A stretch of 64,000 nucleotides of DNA from Cupriavidus plantarum (GTDB lineage Bacteria > Pseudomonadota > Gammaproteobacteria > Burkholderiales > Burkholderiaceae): positions 1,426,001 to 1,490,000 of the forward strand of contig NZ_CAJPUX010000001.1 in assembly GCF_905397285.1 (NCBI RefSeq), written 5' to 3'. The first letter of the stretch is position 1; each line of letters opens with the position of its first letter. Of the stretch, positions 25,977 through 35,306 are shown piece after piece. The position numbers were made by a program, and so were the translations under genes. Below the pieces are notes generated by a model, which had not been told where the DNA came from, ran no database searches, and saw nothing but the letters and a program-made list of their open reading frames with translations.

Positions 25977-27377
25977 ATGACCACACCGGAACGTTTCGAC
26001 GCCATCCTGATCGGCACCGGCCAGGCGGCGCCCGCGCTGGCCAATCGGCTGTCCAGGGCGGGCATGACGGTCGCCGTGATCGAGCGCGGCGACGTGGGCG
26101 GGACGTGCGTGAACGTCGGCTGCACGCCGACCAAGGCAATGGTGGCCAGCGCCTATGCGGCGCGCATGACCGCGCGGGCGGCGGAATATGGCGTGATGCT
26201 CGATGGCAAGGTTCGCATCGACATGGCCGCCGTGCACGCCCGCACGCAGGGCATCGTGATGAAGAGCCGCAACGGCGTGACCCGTTGGATCGAAGGCATG
26301 CGGGGCGCCCAGCTGATTCGCGGCCACGCGCGCTTCGAAGGCGCGCGCACCGTGCGCGTTGGCGACAGGCTCCTGACCGCGGACAAGATCTTTCTGAACG
26401 TGGGCGGACGCGCGCTCGTGCCCGAGGCCATCCGCGGGCTGCCCGGTGTGCCGCACCTGACCAATGTGGAAGCGCTCGCGCTGGAGACGGTGCCCCGGCA
26501 CCTCGTGGTAATCGGCGGCAGCTATATCGGGCTCGAGTTCGCGCAGGTGTTTCGCCGCTTCGGTGCCGAGGTGACCGTGGTCGAGCGCGGCGCGCGGCTG
26601 ATCGCGCGCGAGGACGAGGAAGTGTCCGCGCAGGTGCGGAGCATTCTCGAAGCCGAAGGCATCACGATCCGGACCGACGCCAACTGCATCACGGTCCGCC
26701 CGCATGCCGAGGGCGTAGAGGTTGGCGTCGATTGCGAGTCCGGCGAGCCCGCCGTGGTCGGCAGCCACGTACTGGTGGCGGTGGGCCGGCAGCCGAACAC
26801 CGACGATCTGGGACTCGACAAGGCAGGCATAGAGACGGATGCGCATGGCTATATCGTCGTCGATGATGGGCTGAAAACGAACGTGGAGGGTGTCTGGGCG
26901 CTCGGCGACTGCAATGGCCGCGGCGCATTCACGCATACCGCCTACAACGACTTCGAGATCGTCGCCGCGAATCTGCTGGACGGCGAGCGTCGCTCGGTGG
27001 CGGACCGCATCCCGGTGTACGGCTTGTTCATCGACCCGCCGCTCGGCCGGGTCGGCATGACGGAGGCACAGGCGCGGCAGGCGGGACACCGCGTGCGCAT
27101 CGGCAAGCGGTTGATGACTCGGGTGATGCGTACCGTGGAGAAGGGCGAGAGCCAGGGATCGATGCGTGTCGTCGTCGATGCCGATACCGATCGCATTCTC
27201 GGCGCCGCGATACTCGGGGTCGGCGGCGACGAGGCCGTGCATTCGATCCTCTCGATGATGGCCGCGGACCAGCCATACAAGCTGCTCGCGCGGACCATGG
27301 CGATTCATCCCACCGTGGCGGAACTGATTCCAACGATCCTCGGCGAACTCGGCGGGACGCTGCTGCCGACACAGTAA
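25977..27377 (+). CDS. FAD-dependent pyridine nucleotide-disulfide oxidoreductase (mercuric reductase-like)
   Basis: 466-residue class I flavin disulfide reductase. FAD-binding GTGQAAPALANRL, redox-active disulfide Cys44/Cys49 in GGTCVNVGCTPTK, NAD-binding VVIGGSYIGLEFAQVFRRFG, the second FAD motif NVEGVWALGDCNG, and the dimerisation domain ending AIHPTVAELIPTIL with the conserved His that serves the partner's active site. It lacks the N-terminal HMA domain and the C-terminal vicinal Cys pair of true MerA, so mercury reduction is unlikely. AGGGAGCC precedes the ATG. It lies 20 nt upstream of a two-component sensor gene and may be co-transcribed with it. Confidence 0.86.
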   Translation: MTTPERFDAILIGTGQAAPALANRLSRAGMTVAVIERGDVGGTCVNVGCTPTKAMVASAYAARMTARAAEYGVMLDGKVRIDMAAVHARTQGIVMKSRNGVTRWIEGMRGAQLIRGHARFEGARTVRVGDRLLTADKIFLNVGGRALVPEAIRGLPGVPHLTNVEALALETVPRHLVVIGGSYIGLEFAQVFRRFGAEVTVVERGARLIAREDEEVSAQVRSILEAEGITIRTDANCITVRPHAEGVEVGVDCESGEPAVVGSHVLVAVGRQPNTDDLGLDKAGIETDAHGYIVVDDGLKTNVEGVWALGDCNGRGAFTHTAYNDFEIVAANLLDGERRSVADRIPVYGLFIDPPLGRVGMTEAQARQAGHRVRIGKRLMTRVMRTVEKGESQGSMRVVVDADTDRILGAAILGVGGDEAVHSILSMMAADQPYKLLARTMAIHPTVAELIPTILGELGGTLLPTQ

Positions 27378-27396
27378 AGGCGATAAAGGAGACGAC

Positions 27397-28737
27397 ATGC
27401 CGAGCCAGACCGCCGTCCGTTCCCTCCATCGCCGCCTGAGCCTGTCCCTTGGCGGCCTGGCGCTGGCGATCGGGCTGCTGGGTGCCTTTGGCGCATGGGT
27501 CGTGGTGCGCCAGCTCGCGAGCCAGTTCAACGAGGACCTCGCCCACGCGGGCTCGACGATGCAGGCGTCGCCCGCCGCGATGCCAGTGCCAGCGCCGCCG
27601 GGACATCAGACGCCGCATATCGTGATACAGACCTGGCGCCCCGGCGATGGCGCGCTGCCCGGCCATACCAGCGACCCCACCGTGCTCGTGCCGCGTGTGC
27701 CGCCGGGCTTCTCCGAGGCGCGAGGGGCCAACGGCCGCATGTGGGACGTGTTTGCCATGCAGGCGGGCACGGCGTGGGTCCAGATGGCCGAGCAACGCGC
27801 GGTGCGCAACGACAACGCGGCGCGTGTGGCGATGTGGGCCGCGGTACCGGTGCTGTTGCTGTTGCCGTTGCTGGGCTGGGTCGTGCGCGCGAGCGTCCGC
27901 ATGTCGCTGCGCCCCCTCGGGGAGATCGGCGAGCGCGTGGCCAAGGTCGACCTCAATCATCTGCGGCCCGTGGAGACCCATGCCGCGCCGGAGGAGCTGC
28001 GGCCGTTCCTGGATTCGATCAATCGCATGATGCAGCGGCTGTCCTCGCTGATCGATGCGGAACGCACGTTTATCGCCGATGCCGCGCACGAGCTGCGCTC
28101 CCCGATCACGGCGTTGCAGCTGCAGGTCGACAACCTGCGGCACGCGCCGCCGGACGCGATGGAGGACCGCATCGACGAACTGCAGCGCGGCATCCGCCGT
28201 ACATCGACGCTCGTCACGCAGTTGCTCGGCCTTGCCCGCGCGGAAATCGGCGCGCGTGCCTCGCCGTCCGAGGTCGCGCTCCCGCAGGTGGTCACCGACG
28301 TGGTGACGGACTTGCTGCCGCTTGCGCTTGATCGCGGCGTGGACCTTGGCGCGGAGCAGATGGACGATGCCGTCGTGCGGGCGCAGGAGACCGACCTGCG
28401 CATGCTCGTGAAGAACCTGATCGACAATGCGATCCGCTACGGCGGCGAGGGCTGCCGCGTGGATGTGAGCGTGCGGCGCCTCGACGGCCATGCCGAGATC
28501 GAGGTGGCCGACGACGGGCCGGGCATTCCCGACGCGGAACGCACGCGCGTGTTCGACCGCTTCTATCGCGGGGGCGCGACGGACGAGGAGGGCAGCGGGC
28601 TTGGGCTGGCGATCGTCCAGACCGTTGTCGAGAATCTCGGCGGCAGCGTTACGCTTTCCGGCCGGCCCGATGGCGGCCATGGACTCGTCGCGCGCATCGT
28701 GCTGCCGCTGGCGCGCGCGGACGCGCCAGTTCAATGA
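27397..28737 (+). CDS. Membrane sensor histidine kinase (QseC/TctE-like)
   Basis: 446-residue sensor with two transmembrane helices (about 16-38, LSLGGLALAIGLLGAFGAWV; about 146-164, MWAAVPVLLLLPLLGWVV) enclosing a roughly 100-residue periplasmic domain. HAMP-like linker, HisKA with His231 in FIADAAHELRSPI, then HATPase (NLIDNAIRYGGEG; VADDGPGIP; GSGLGLAIVQTV). The periplasmic part is Pro-rich (PAAMPVPAPPGHQTP). AAAGGAGACGAC precedes the ATG. The cognate response regulator begins 10 nt downstream, so this is a kinase-first pair. Stimulus unknown; QseC/TctE relatives sense small molecules. Confidence 0.88.
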   Translation: MPSQTAVRSLHRRLSLSLGGLALAIGLLGAFGAWVVVRQLASQFNEDLAHAGSTMQASPAAMPVPAPPGHQTPHIVIQTWRPGDGALPGHTSDPTVLVPRVPPGFSEARGANGRMWDVFAMQAGTAWVQMAEQRAVRNDNAARVAMWAAVPVLLLLPLLGWVVRASVRMSLRPLGEIGERVAKVDLNHLRPVETHAAPEELRPFLDSINRMMQRLSSLIDAERTFIADAAHELRSPITALQLQVDNLRHAPPDAMEDRIDELQRGIRRTSTLVTQLLGLARAEIGARASPSEVALPQVVTDVVTDLLPLALDRGVDLGAEQMDDAVVRAQETDLRMLVKNLIDNAIRYGGEGCRVDVSVRRLDGHAEIEVADDGPGIPDAERTRVFDRFYRGGATDEEGSGLGLAIVQTVVENLGGSVTLSGRPDGGHGLVARIVLPLARADAPVQ

Positions 28738-28747
28738 GGGCTGCGCG

Positions 28748-29407
28748 ATGAGAATCCTGTTGATCGAGGACGATCCGCAGATCGGCCAAAGCCTGGTGCG
28801 AGCGCTCAAGGACGCGCAGTGCAGCGTCGATTGGGCGCGGACGGGCGACCTCGCGCGCTCGGCCATCGACGATGGCTCCTATTCCGCGATCCTGCTCGAT
28901 CTCGGCCTGCCCGACATCGATGGGCTCGAGATCCTCAAATGGCTGCGGACGAAGCACGACGAGACGCCGCTGCTGATCATCACGGCGCGCGACGATGTCG
29001 ACACGCGCATCGATGGCCTCGACTTCGGCGCCGACGATTACGTGATCAAGCCGTTCGAGGCCCGCGAACTGCTCGCGCGCATCCGCGCGGTCATCCGCCG
29101 CAAGTCGGGCTCGGCGTCGTCCACCCTCGTGCATGGCAAGGCGACGCTGGACCTCAACCTGCGGCGGCTGGACTACGACGGCCGCGTGGAAGCGCTGAGC
29201 GCGCGCGAGTATGCGCTGGTGCTCGCGTTGCTCGAACGGCCGGGAGCGATTCTTTCGCGCGCGCAGCTGGAGGAGCGGTTATACGGCTGGGGCGAGGAGG
29301 TCGAGAGCAACGCGGTGGACGCTATCATCTACGGCATCCGCCGCAAGTTCGGCAGCACGCTCGTGCGCAACGTGCGCGGGCTGGGGTGGACGATTCCCGG
29401 GACTTGA
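28748..29407 (+). CDS. OmpR-family response regulator (QseB/TctD-like)
   Basis: 219 residues: receiver (1-115) with the acidic pair Glu7/Asp8, acceptor Asp51 in LLDLGLPDIDGLE and Lys101 in YVIKPF, and a C-terminal winged-helix effector (LSAREYALVLALLERPG; VDAIIYGIRRKFG; VRGLGWTI). Start ATG 28748 has GAGG upstream. Partner of the preceding sensor kinase. It ends in a 70-nt convergent junction that carries a 12-bp tandem repeat. Confidence 0.9.
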   Translation: MRILLIEDDPQIGQSLVRALKDAQCSVDWARTGDLARSAIDDGSYSAILLDLGLPDIDGLEILKWLRTKHDETPLLIITARDDVDTRIDGLDFGADDYVIKPFEARELLARIRAVIRRKSGSASSTLVHGKATLDLNLRRLDYDGRVEALSAREYALVLALLERPGAILSRAQLEERLYGWGEEVESNAVDAIIYGIRRKFGSTLVRNVRGLGWTIPGT

Positions 29408-29420
29408 GCCTGCAACTTGC

Positions 29421-29464
29421 CCCCCACCTCGTCCCCCACCTCGTCCCCCACCTCGTCCCCCCAC
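29421..29464. repeat. 12-bp tandem repeat at a convergent junction
   Basis: About 3.6 copies of CCCCCACCTCGT between the stop of the response regulator (29407) and the stop of the convergent GntP-family permease gene (29477). Non-coding. No hairpin or T-run in it, so no obvious terminator function. Confidence 0.9.
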
Positions 29465-29476
29465 CGCGAACGCCCG

Positions 29477-30931
29477 CTAGAACGACCCCAGCCAGCCGCC
29501 GAGCGCGATCACCGCGGCCAGGGCGAGCATCGGCCCGACGATCCCGACCATGACGATGCCGCCATAACTCTGCCGATGTGTCGCGCCGCACACCGCAAGC
29601 AGTGTCACCACGGCACCGTTGTGCGGCAGCGTGTCGAGCGTGCCCGCGCTCATCACCGCCACGCGATGCAGGACCGCCGGATCGAGCCCGATCTCCGCCG
29701 CGCGCGTGAGGTACGTGCCGCCCAGCGCTTCCAGCGCGATCGTCAGGCCGCCCGAGGCGGAGCCCGTCAATGCCGATAGCACGTTGGTCGCCACGGCGAG
29801 CGACACCAGCGGCCCGCCCTCGATGCCCAGCACCCAGTCTCGCACCACGGCGAATCCGGGCAGCGATGCCACCACCGCGCCGAAGCCGACGAGGCTCGCG
29901 ACGCTCAGGACGGGCAGAGCGGCCGCATGGACCCCCGCGCCCATCGTGTCGCGCAACGCCGGCAGCCGCCGCAGATTCAGCAGCACGAGGCAGACGATCG
30001 CCGCGATCAGCGCCACGATGACCGACCACACGCCGCCGAGCGCCTGCAGGCTGGTCTCGCCCCACTGCGGCAGTTCCAGATACTCGGCTTGCCACCGTGG
30101 CAGGACGACGAGCGTCATCGTCAGGTTCACGCCAATGACGACGGCCAGTGGCAACAGCGCAACCATCGCGCCGGGCGCTTCGACGCTGCGCTGGCCATGC
30201 AGGGCCTCGGCCGGATCGAAATCGTGCGCGGTGCTTGCCCGCTCGCGGATCAGCGGACGCTCGGCCACCTCGTCTGGCCCGGTCGGCATCTCGGTGCCAT
30301 AGCCATGTCCCGCGCGGCGGGCCTTGCGCTCGGCATGGCCGAGCCACCAGAGGCCAAAGGCGAGCATGATCGCGCTGGCCGCAATGCCGAGGCCCGGCGC
30401 CGCGAACGGCGTGGTGCCGAAGAACGGCATGGGGATCGCATTCTGGATGGCTGGCGTGCCCGGCAGCGCGGACATCGTGAAGGTGGAGGTGCCGAGCACG
30501 ATCGCGGGCGGCATCAGGCGCGGGGGGATATCGGCCGCGCGGAACAGCGCATGGGCCATCGGCGCGAGGACGAAGAACGCCACGAACAGGCTCACGCCGC
30601 CGTAGGTGAGCAGGGCGCCGGCCAGCACCACGGCCAGCATGGCGCGGCGTGGCCCGAGCGTGCGCGTCATCCAGTCCGCAATGGCCGTGACGGAGCCGCT
30701 GTCGTCCATGAGCTTGCCGAACAACGCGCCGAGCAGGAACAGCGGAAAGAATTGTGCGACGAATCCTGCCGCGGTCCCCATGAACGTCTGCGTCCAGTTT
30801 GCCAGCAGCGGGGCGCCGGCCGTGGCCGCCGCGAGTAGCCCCGCCGCCGGCGCGATCAGCAGGATGCTCCATCCGCGAAACGCGAGCCAGATCATTGCCG
30901 CAAGGGCAATGACGATGCCGAGCAGGCCCAT
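29477..30931 (-). CDS. GntP family permease
   Basis: 484-residue polytopic transporter with about twelve hydrophobic segments (GLLGIVIALAAMIWLAFRG; ILLIAPAAGLLAA; QFFPLFLLGALFGKLMDDSG and others) and a charged central loop of roughly 50 residues (RKARRAGHGYGTEMPTGP). The GALFGKLMDDSG, SALPGTPAIQNAIPM and TLDTLPHNGAV segments match the GntP/ArsB superfamily permeases for gluconate or related hydroxy acids. GAGGAGG precedes ATG 30931, which lies 3 nt after the patatin gene stop, so the two are co-transcribed. Substrate not determinable. Confidence 0.87.
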   Translation of the reverse strand: MGLLGIVIALAAMIWLAFRGWSILLIAPAAGLLAAATAGAPLLANWTQTFMGTAAGFVAQFFPLFLLGALFGKLMDDSGSVTAIADWMTRTLGPRRAMLAVVLAGALLTYGGVSLFVAFFVLAPMAHALFRAADIPPRLMPPAIVLGTSTFTMSALPGTPAIQNAIPMPFFGTTPFAAPGLGIAASAIMLAFGLWWLGHAERKARRAGHGYGTEMPTGPDEVAERPLIRERASTAHDFDPAEALHGQRSVEAPGAMVALLPLAVVIGVNLTMTLVVLPRWQAEYLELPQWGETSLQALGGVWSVIVALIAAIVCLVLLNLRRLPALRDTMGAGVHAAALPVLSVASLVGFGAVVASLPGFAVVRDWVLGIEGGPLVSLAVATNVLSALTGSASGGLTIALEALGGTYLTRAAEIGLDPAVLHRVAVMSAGTLDTLPHNGAVVTLLAVCGATHRQSYGGIVMVGIVGPMLALAAVIALGGWLGSF

Positions 30932-30934
30932 CGG

Positions 30935-32062
30935 TCAGACCTCCTCGAGCAGTTCGTCGAGATCGAACGTGGAGCGCTGGCCCAGTGCGTCGCCGTGGTC
31001 CGCGAGGAAGGCCTCGGCCGCCTGCCGGCCTTCATCGCGCAACATGCAGAGGAACGACCATTCGGCGTTCAGCTTCGATGACGAGCCGAACTCGGCCATG
31101 CGGTCACTGGTGATGCGATGGATGCGCATGCCGGCCCATTGCGCGCCCTCGCAGTCGCCGGCATTGGCCACGCGTCGCAATACCGCGATCATGCGCAGCT
31201 CCTTGAGCAGCGTGGCGTTGAACGAGATCTCGTTGACGCGGCTCAGTATGTCCCGCGCGCTGCGCGGCACGCCGGGGCGCGCCACCGGATTGATCTGCAC
31301 GAGGATGGTGTCGCGCGACTTGCACTCGCGCACGAGCGGCGTGATCGTCGGATTGCCCGCGTAGCCGCCGTCCCAATAGGGCACGCCATCGATCTCCACG
31401 GCCTGGAATACCGTGGGCAGGCAAGCCGAGGCCAGCAGCACGCTGGCCGTGATTTCTGCATTGCGGAACACGCGGCCACGGCCGGTCTCGACATTGGTGG
31501 CCGTGACGAACAGCCGGATCGGGGCCTGCGCAAGCGCGTCGAAATCCACGGTGTCGCGCAGGATCTCGGCAAGCGGATTGCTGCCAGCCTTGTTGAGGTC
31601 GTAGGGAGACCAGATGCGCGCCGCGAGATCGGCCGCGACGAACAGCGGCGAGTTGTCGAGTGTCCAGCGGCCGAGAATCACGTCGAGGGGACTGCGCCGG
31701 AAGGGACTGAAGCGCGCGGCGTCGGCCACGCGGTGCCAGAAGTCGTCCAGCGCCTGGCGCGCGGCCGCCGCGCCGCCGCGCGCGTGGCCGTGGACCAGCA
31801 CCGCCGCGTTCATCGCGCCGGCCGACGTGCCGGAGATGCCGTCGATGCGCAGCCAAGGCTCTTCGAGCAGGCGGTCGAGCACGCCCCAGGTAAAGGCGCC
31901 GTGCGCGCCGCCGCCTTGCAGCGCGAGGTCGACCGCTAGCGTGGCGCGCGCCGGACCGGACCGGGACGCCCGCGCCGCGGCGTCAGATTCTGGAGCGCCA
32001 GACGTGCTGACACCGTCCTCCGTCATCACTGCGGTTTCCTGCTCCTCGCCATGCTGGACCAT
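30935..32062 (-). CDS. Patatin-like phospholipase
   Basis: 375-residue serine hydrolase of the patatin family. Oxyanion loop LALQGGGAHGAF (about 47-57), nucleophile Ser80 in GISGTSAGAMN, and catalytic Asp231 in YWDGGYAGNP form a complete Ser-Asp dyad. No signal peptide; an acidic, disordered leader of about 40 residues precedes the domain. GGGAGG lies upstream of ATG 32062. Patatin-like proteins in Proteobacteria hydrolyse acyl esters of phospholipids or storage lipids. Its place between an aspartoacylase-like gene and a permease gives no clear substrate. Confidence 0.88.
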   Translation of the reverse strand: MVQHGEEQETAVMTEDGVSTSGAPESDAAARASRSGPARATLAVDLALQGGGAHGAFTWGVLDRLLEEPWLRIDGISGTSAGAMNAAVLVHGHARGGAAAARQALDDFWHRVADAARFSPFRRSPLDVILGRWTLDNSPLFVAADLAARIWSPYDLNKAGSNPLAEILRDTVDFDALAQAPIRLFVTATNVETGRGRVFRNAEITASVLLASACLPTVFQAVEIDGVPYWDGGYAGNPTITPLVRECKSRDTILVQINPVARPGVPRSARDILSRVNEISFNATLLKELRMIAVLRRVANAGDCEGAQWAGMRIHRITSDRMAEFGSSSKLNAEWSFLCMLRDEGRQAAEAFLADHGDALGQRSTFDLDELLEEV

Positions 32063-32151
32063 GCGATCCTCCCTTGGGGACGCCCGTGGGGCACGCTCCA
32101 TTATTTGTTGTGCAGTGCAGCTTAGGCAAGGAAGGCGAAGAGGGGGGCCGC

Positions 32152-33147
32152 TCAGCGCTCGAGCCGGCCCAGTCGCACGACGGTGACGCCGGGCCGCAGT
32201 TGCCGCAGCGACGGCATGACCAGCACGCAATCGTCGTACGGTGTCACCACGGGCTCGCCGTCGCGCCAGGCGATGACGGCGCCGGCCTCGGCAAAGGTCT
32301 CCAGCCCCGTGTACGGGCCCGCGAAGCGAAAGTCCATCGACGCGGCGACGACCGGTTCCGTCACGCGAATGACACGTTGCGCAGCGGGATCGGGGCGGAG
32401 CCAGCCCGCGGGAAGGTCCGCGGCTTCGACGATGCCGGCCTGCAACAGAAAGCGGGCGGTGCTGTCGCGCGCCACGTCGACGGCGCGGGTTTCCCAATGC
32501 TGGCCGCATTCGACGAGGATCGCGTTGCGCGGGCTCGCGGGATCGCCGAAGTCCGCATAGTCGCGCATGCGGCGGCCCTCGGGGTGGCCTTCATCGACGA
32601 TGATGTCGGCCGGCGCGCCGACGGCGCGGGCCAGTGCGATGCCCTTGTCGAGCGGACCCGAGACGATAAGCGGCCGGCTTTTTTCGTGCATCGAGTGGAG
32701 GTCGAGCAGCAGGTCCACGGTATCGATCACGGGCCGCATCGCGCGGGCGCGGCGCAGTTCCGAAGAATCGCGCGACGCATCGTCGAGCACGGCGGCGGTC
32801 CACACGCGGTTGAAATCCTGATCGACATAACGCGAAGCATCGGGGTGCGCGGCGTCGAAGCGCGCATAGGCGTCGACGTTCGCGAACGACAGCGTCAGGC
32901 GGCCGCTGCGCGGGCGCAGGCCGTGCGCAAGCAGGCCCGCCACGGTGATCGCGCCGCAGACCTCGTTGCCGTGCGTCAGCGCGTTGACCATCACGTGCGG
33001 GCCAGGCACGCCGCTGTCGAACGTATGCACGTAGGGAACGCCGGTGTTGCCGGCGGCGTACGGGCGAATGTCGGGGAACTCGACTTCCACGGGGTAAGCG
33101 TCGAAAGTCTGCGTTGGCGTTGGCGTTGGCGTTGGCGTTTGCGTCAT
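32152..33147 (-). CDS. Succinylglutamate desuccinylase/aspartoacylase family protein
   Basis: 331-residue M14-like zinc hydrolase. Zinc ligands: NALTHGNEVCG (H..E) and DLLLDLHSMHE; the catalytic Glu region is ILVECGQHWE. This is the AstE/aspartoacylase branch that cleaves N-acyl amino acids or similar amides. The N-terminus MTQTPTPTPTPTQT is encoded by a 6-bp repeat and is probably disordered. The gene begins 27 nt after the upstream Bug binding-protein gene, so import of an N-acylated or carboxylated substrate followed by hydrolysis is plausible inference. Confidence 0.85.
   Translation of the reverse strand: MTQTPTPTPTPTQTFDAYPVEVEFPDIRPYAAGNTGVPYVHTFDSGVPGPHVMVNALTHGNEVCGAITVAGLLAHGLRPRSGRLTLSFANVDAYARFDAAHPDASRYVDQDFNRVWTAAVLDDASRDSSELRRARAMRPVIDTVDLLLDLHSMHEKSRPLIVSGPLDKGIALARAVGAPADIIVDEGHPEGRRMRDYADFGDPASPRNAILVECGQHWETRAVDVARDSTARFLLQAGIVEAADLPAGWLRPDPAAQRVIRVTEPVVAASMDFRFAGPYTGLETFAEAGAVIAWRDGEPVVTPYDDCVLVMPSLRQLRPGVTVVRLGRLER
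33111..33140 (-). repeat. Hexanucleotide repeat at the 5' end of the aspartoacylase-like gene
   Basis: Five consecutive units GCGTTG (last GCGTTT) on the plus strand, encoding the alternating Pro-Thr of the N-terminus. A multiple of three, so gain or loss of units keeps the frame. Confidence 0.9.
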
Positions 33148-33174
33148 GGAAATCCTGTCTCGATCGTTATCGTC

Positions 33175-34158
33175 TTATTCGCGAATATTGGCGGCCTGCA
33201 CGATGGTGCGGTAACGGCCGGTCTCCCGCCGTACGAACGCGGCGAACTCGGCCGGCGCGCCAGGCTTGACGTCCACGCCGGCCTCCGCGAGCTTGCGGCG
33301 CACGTCGGGCATGGCCAGCACGGCCTGCATCTCGGTGTTGAGGCGTTCCACCACGGGCTTGGGCGTTGCGGCCGGCGCCATGAGGCCAAACCAGACGCCC
33401 ATGTCGACGCCCTTGAGCGCCGGCGTTTCCGCGAGTGCCGGTACGTTGGGCGCCACGGCGGAGCGCTTCGCTTCGGTCAGGCCGTATGCGCGCACGCGGC
33501 CCGCCTGGATATGCGGCAGCGCGGACGACAGCACCATCACGGCGAGGTCGATCTGGCCGCCGAGCAGGTCCGTCGACATCGCGGACGCGCCCTTGTACGG
33601 GACGTGCGTGATATTTACGCCGCCTTGCTGCTTGATGAGTTCGCCAGCGAGGTTCAGCGGCGTGCCGACGCCCGACGATGCGTACGACAGCTGGCCAGGC
33701 TGCTTCTTCGCGAGCGCGATCAGCGCTGCGGCATCGCTCGCCGGCAATGCCAGCTTTCCGACGAGCACCATCGGCTGCGTACCGACGAACGTGATGGGCG
33801 CGAGGTCCTTCTCGCCGTCGTAACGCACGGCGGGATTGGTCAGCCGCGCGATGGAGACTTCGCTGCCGGAGCCGAGCAGCAGCGTGTAGCCGTCGGCCTC
33901 GGCCTTGACGACCTTCTGCGCGCCGATGGTCCCGCCCGCGCCGCCAAGGTTCTCGATCACGACGCTCTGGCCGAGCCGCTTGCCAAGTTCGGGCGCAATG
34001 GAGCGCGCCACAAGGTCGACGCTGCCCCCGGCTGTGTAGCCGACGACGAGCGTGATGGGCTTGGTGGGATAGGCACCCGCCGCGTGGGCGGCGAGCGCGC
34101 TGGCGCCCAGGGTTGCGGCGAGGGTAGCGCGGCACGCCGCGCGCAGCAGGGTCTTCAT
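33175..34158 (-). CDS. Bug family tripartite tricarboxylate transporter substrate-binding protein
   Basis: 327-residue periplasmic binding protein of the Bug (TctC) family. Signal peptide MKTLLRAACRATLAATLGASALAAHA; family hallmarks YPTKPITLVVGYTAGG, GKRLGQSVVIEN, AEADGYTLLLGS and ITHVPYKGASAM. These proteins capture carboxylates for TctAB permeases; none is encoded nearby, as is common for Bug genes. GGAGAAACC precedes ATG 34158. It sits between a LysR regulator (upstream, same strand) and an aspartoacylase-like enzyme, the probable regulated unit. Confidence 0.92.
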   Translation of the reverse strand: MKTLLRAACRATLAATLGASALAAHAAGAYPTKPITLVVGYTAGGSVDLVARSIAPELGKRLGQSVVIENLGGAGGTIGAQKVVKAEADGYTLLLGSGSEVSIARLTNPAVRYDGEKDLAPITFVGTQPMVLVGKLALPASDAAALIALAKKQPGQLSYASSGVGTPLNLAGELIKQQGGVNITHVPYKGASAMSTDLLGGQIDLAVMVLSSALPHIQAGRVRAYGLTEAKRSAVAPNVPALAETPALKGVDMGVWFGLMAPAATPKPVVERLNTEMQAVLAMPDVRRKLAEAGVDVKPGAPAEFAAFVRRETGRYRTIVQAANIRE

Positions 34159-34294
34159 GGTTTCTCCGGCAGGGAAGTCGTGGGTCGATGCACGGCGATG
34201 GTAGTGGGCATCGCGGGTGGCGGCTTGCGGCTTTGGCAACGGGGCTTGCCGTTTCGGCAATGAGACGGAATGGTGCATGAACATCTTGGTTGCA

Positions 34295-35224
34295 TCATGC
34301 GGTCGTGGCCGCGCGCCAGAACGTCTCCGCCAGCGCGCGCATGGGGGCGCGTGGCCGGTACAGCCGGATGTCGAGCGCGAGGTCCGCCGAGTTGCCGCCA
34401 TGGCTATCGGCGCGCACAAGCCGGCCCGCATGCAGGTCATCGGCAATCAGCCGCGCGGGCAGCCATGCCAGTCCCATATGCTGCCGCACCATCTCATGCA
34501 CCGATTCGGCGAAATCGCTGATCGCTACCGTGTCCAGCAGGCTCAATAGTTTGCGGCGCGCGATCTCCTGATTGACCATGCGGCCCATGGTCAGCGTCTC
34601 GGCATAGGCGATGAACGGCACGGGCGCCGATGGCCTGGCCCCGCGAATCTGGAAGGCCGCGCGACCCTTGTCGTCCGCTGCCGAGACGCACACGAGCCGT
34701 TCGACACCCACGGCGTGGAACACATAGCATGCATCGTCGAGCATCACGGGCAGGTCGTGGGGGCTGTAGCACAGCAGGAAGTCAGCATGCCCTTCCGTGA
34801 AGCGTTCGAGCGCGTCGTGCGTGGCATGGGTCGAGAGGCGCGTGCGAAACCCGTCGCCGATAGGGTCGCCGTGCAGGGCATGGCGCAGGCCGGCGAGCCA
34901 TACGGGGACCATCGACCGGGCGAGCGTCTTGCCGGTCGCGATGGTAAGCGTGGACGCGTCCGCCCGATGCGCGGCGCGCAGGGCCAGCCGCGTTTCATCG
35001 AGCGTGCGCAGCGCGGTTTCGGCGGCTTCGAGGAACTGCCTGCCTTCCGCGGTGAGTCGCACCGGATAGGCGCTGCGGTCGATCAAGGGCGCGCCGGCCC
35101 AGACCTCGAGCGCCTGGATGCGCCGGCCGAACGCGGGCGGTGTCACATTGCGCAACTCGGCGGCGCGCGCGAGGCTGCCCGCCTGCGCGAGGCAAATGAA
35201 GTCTTCCAGCCAGCGGATATGCAT
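34295..35224 (-). CDS. LysR family transcriptional regulator
   Basis: 309 residues with an N-terminal winged helix-turn-helix (WLEDFICLAQAGSLARAAEL; TPPAFGRRIQALEVWAGAPL) and a periplasmic-binding-like effector domain. The recognition helix reads NVTPPAFGRRIQALE, slightly atypical in place of the common QPAVSRQI pattern. It lies just upstream of, and on the same strand as, the Bug / aspartoacylase-like / patatin / permease genes and most likely controls them. The first ATG (35224) gives MHIRWLEDF, a normal LysR start. Confidence 0.9.
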   Translation of the reverse strand: MHIRWLEDFICLAQAGSLARAAELRNVTPPAFGRRIQALEVWAGAPLIDRSAYPVRLTAEGRQFLEAAETALRTLDETRLALRAAHRADASTLTIATGKTLARSMVPVWLAGLRHALHGDPIGDGFRTRLSTHATHDALERFTEGHADFLLCYSPHDLPVMLDDACYVFHAVGVERLVCVSAADDKGRAAFQIRGARPSAPVPFIAYAETLTMGRMVNQEIARRKLLSLLDTVAISDFAESVHEMVRQHMGLAWLPARLIADDLHAGRLVRADSHGGNSADLALDIRLYRPRAPMRALAETFWRAATTA

Positions 35225-35306
35225 CGGGGATCGCGATCTGCAGCTTGTGGGATCAGATCGCGATCATAGACCGAACGTGGCCCGACGCCATTACGATCTC
35301 GTCCCA

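Noticed and set aside
32074..34263. 729-codon plus-strand frame across the aspartoacylase-like and Bug genes
   Set aside because: It spans two well-defined genes and their gap on the other strand and has no recognisable motif.
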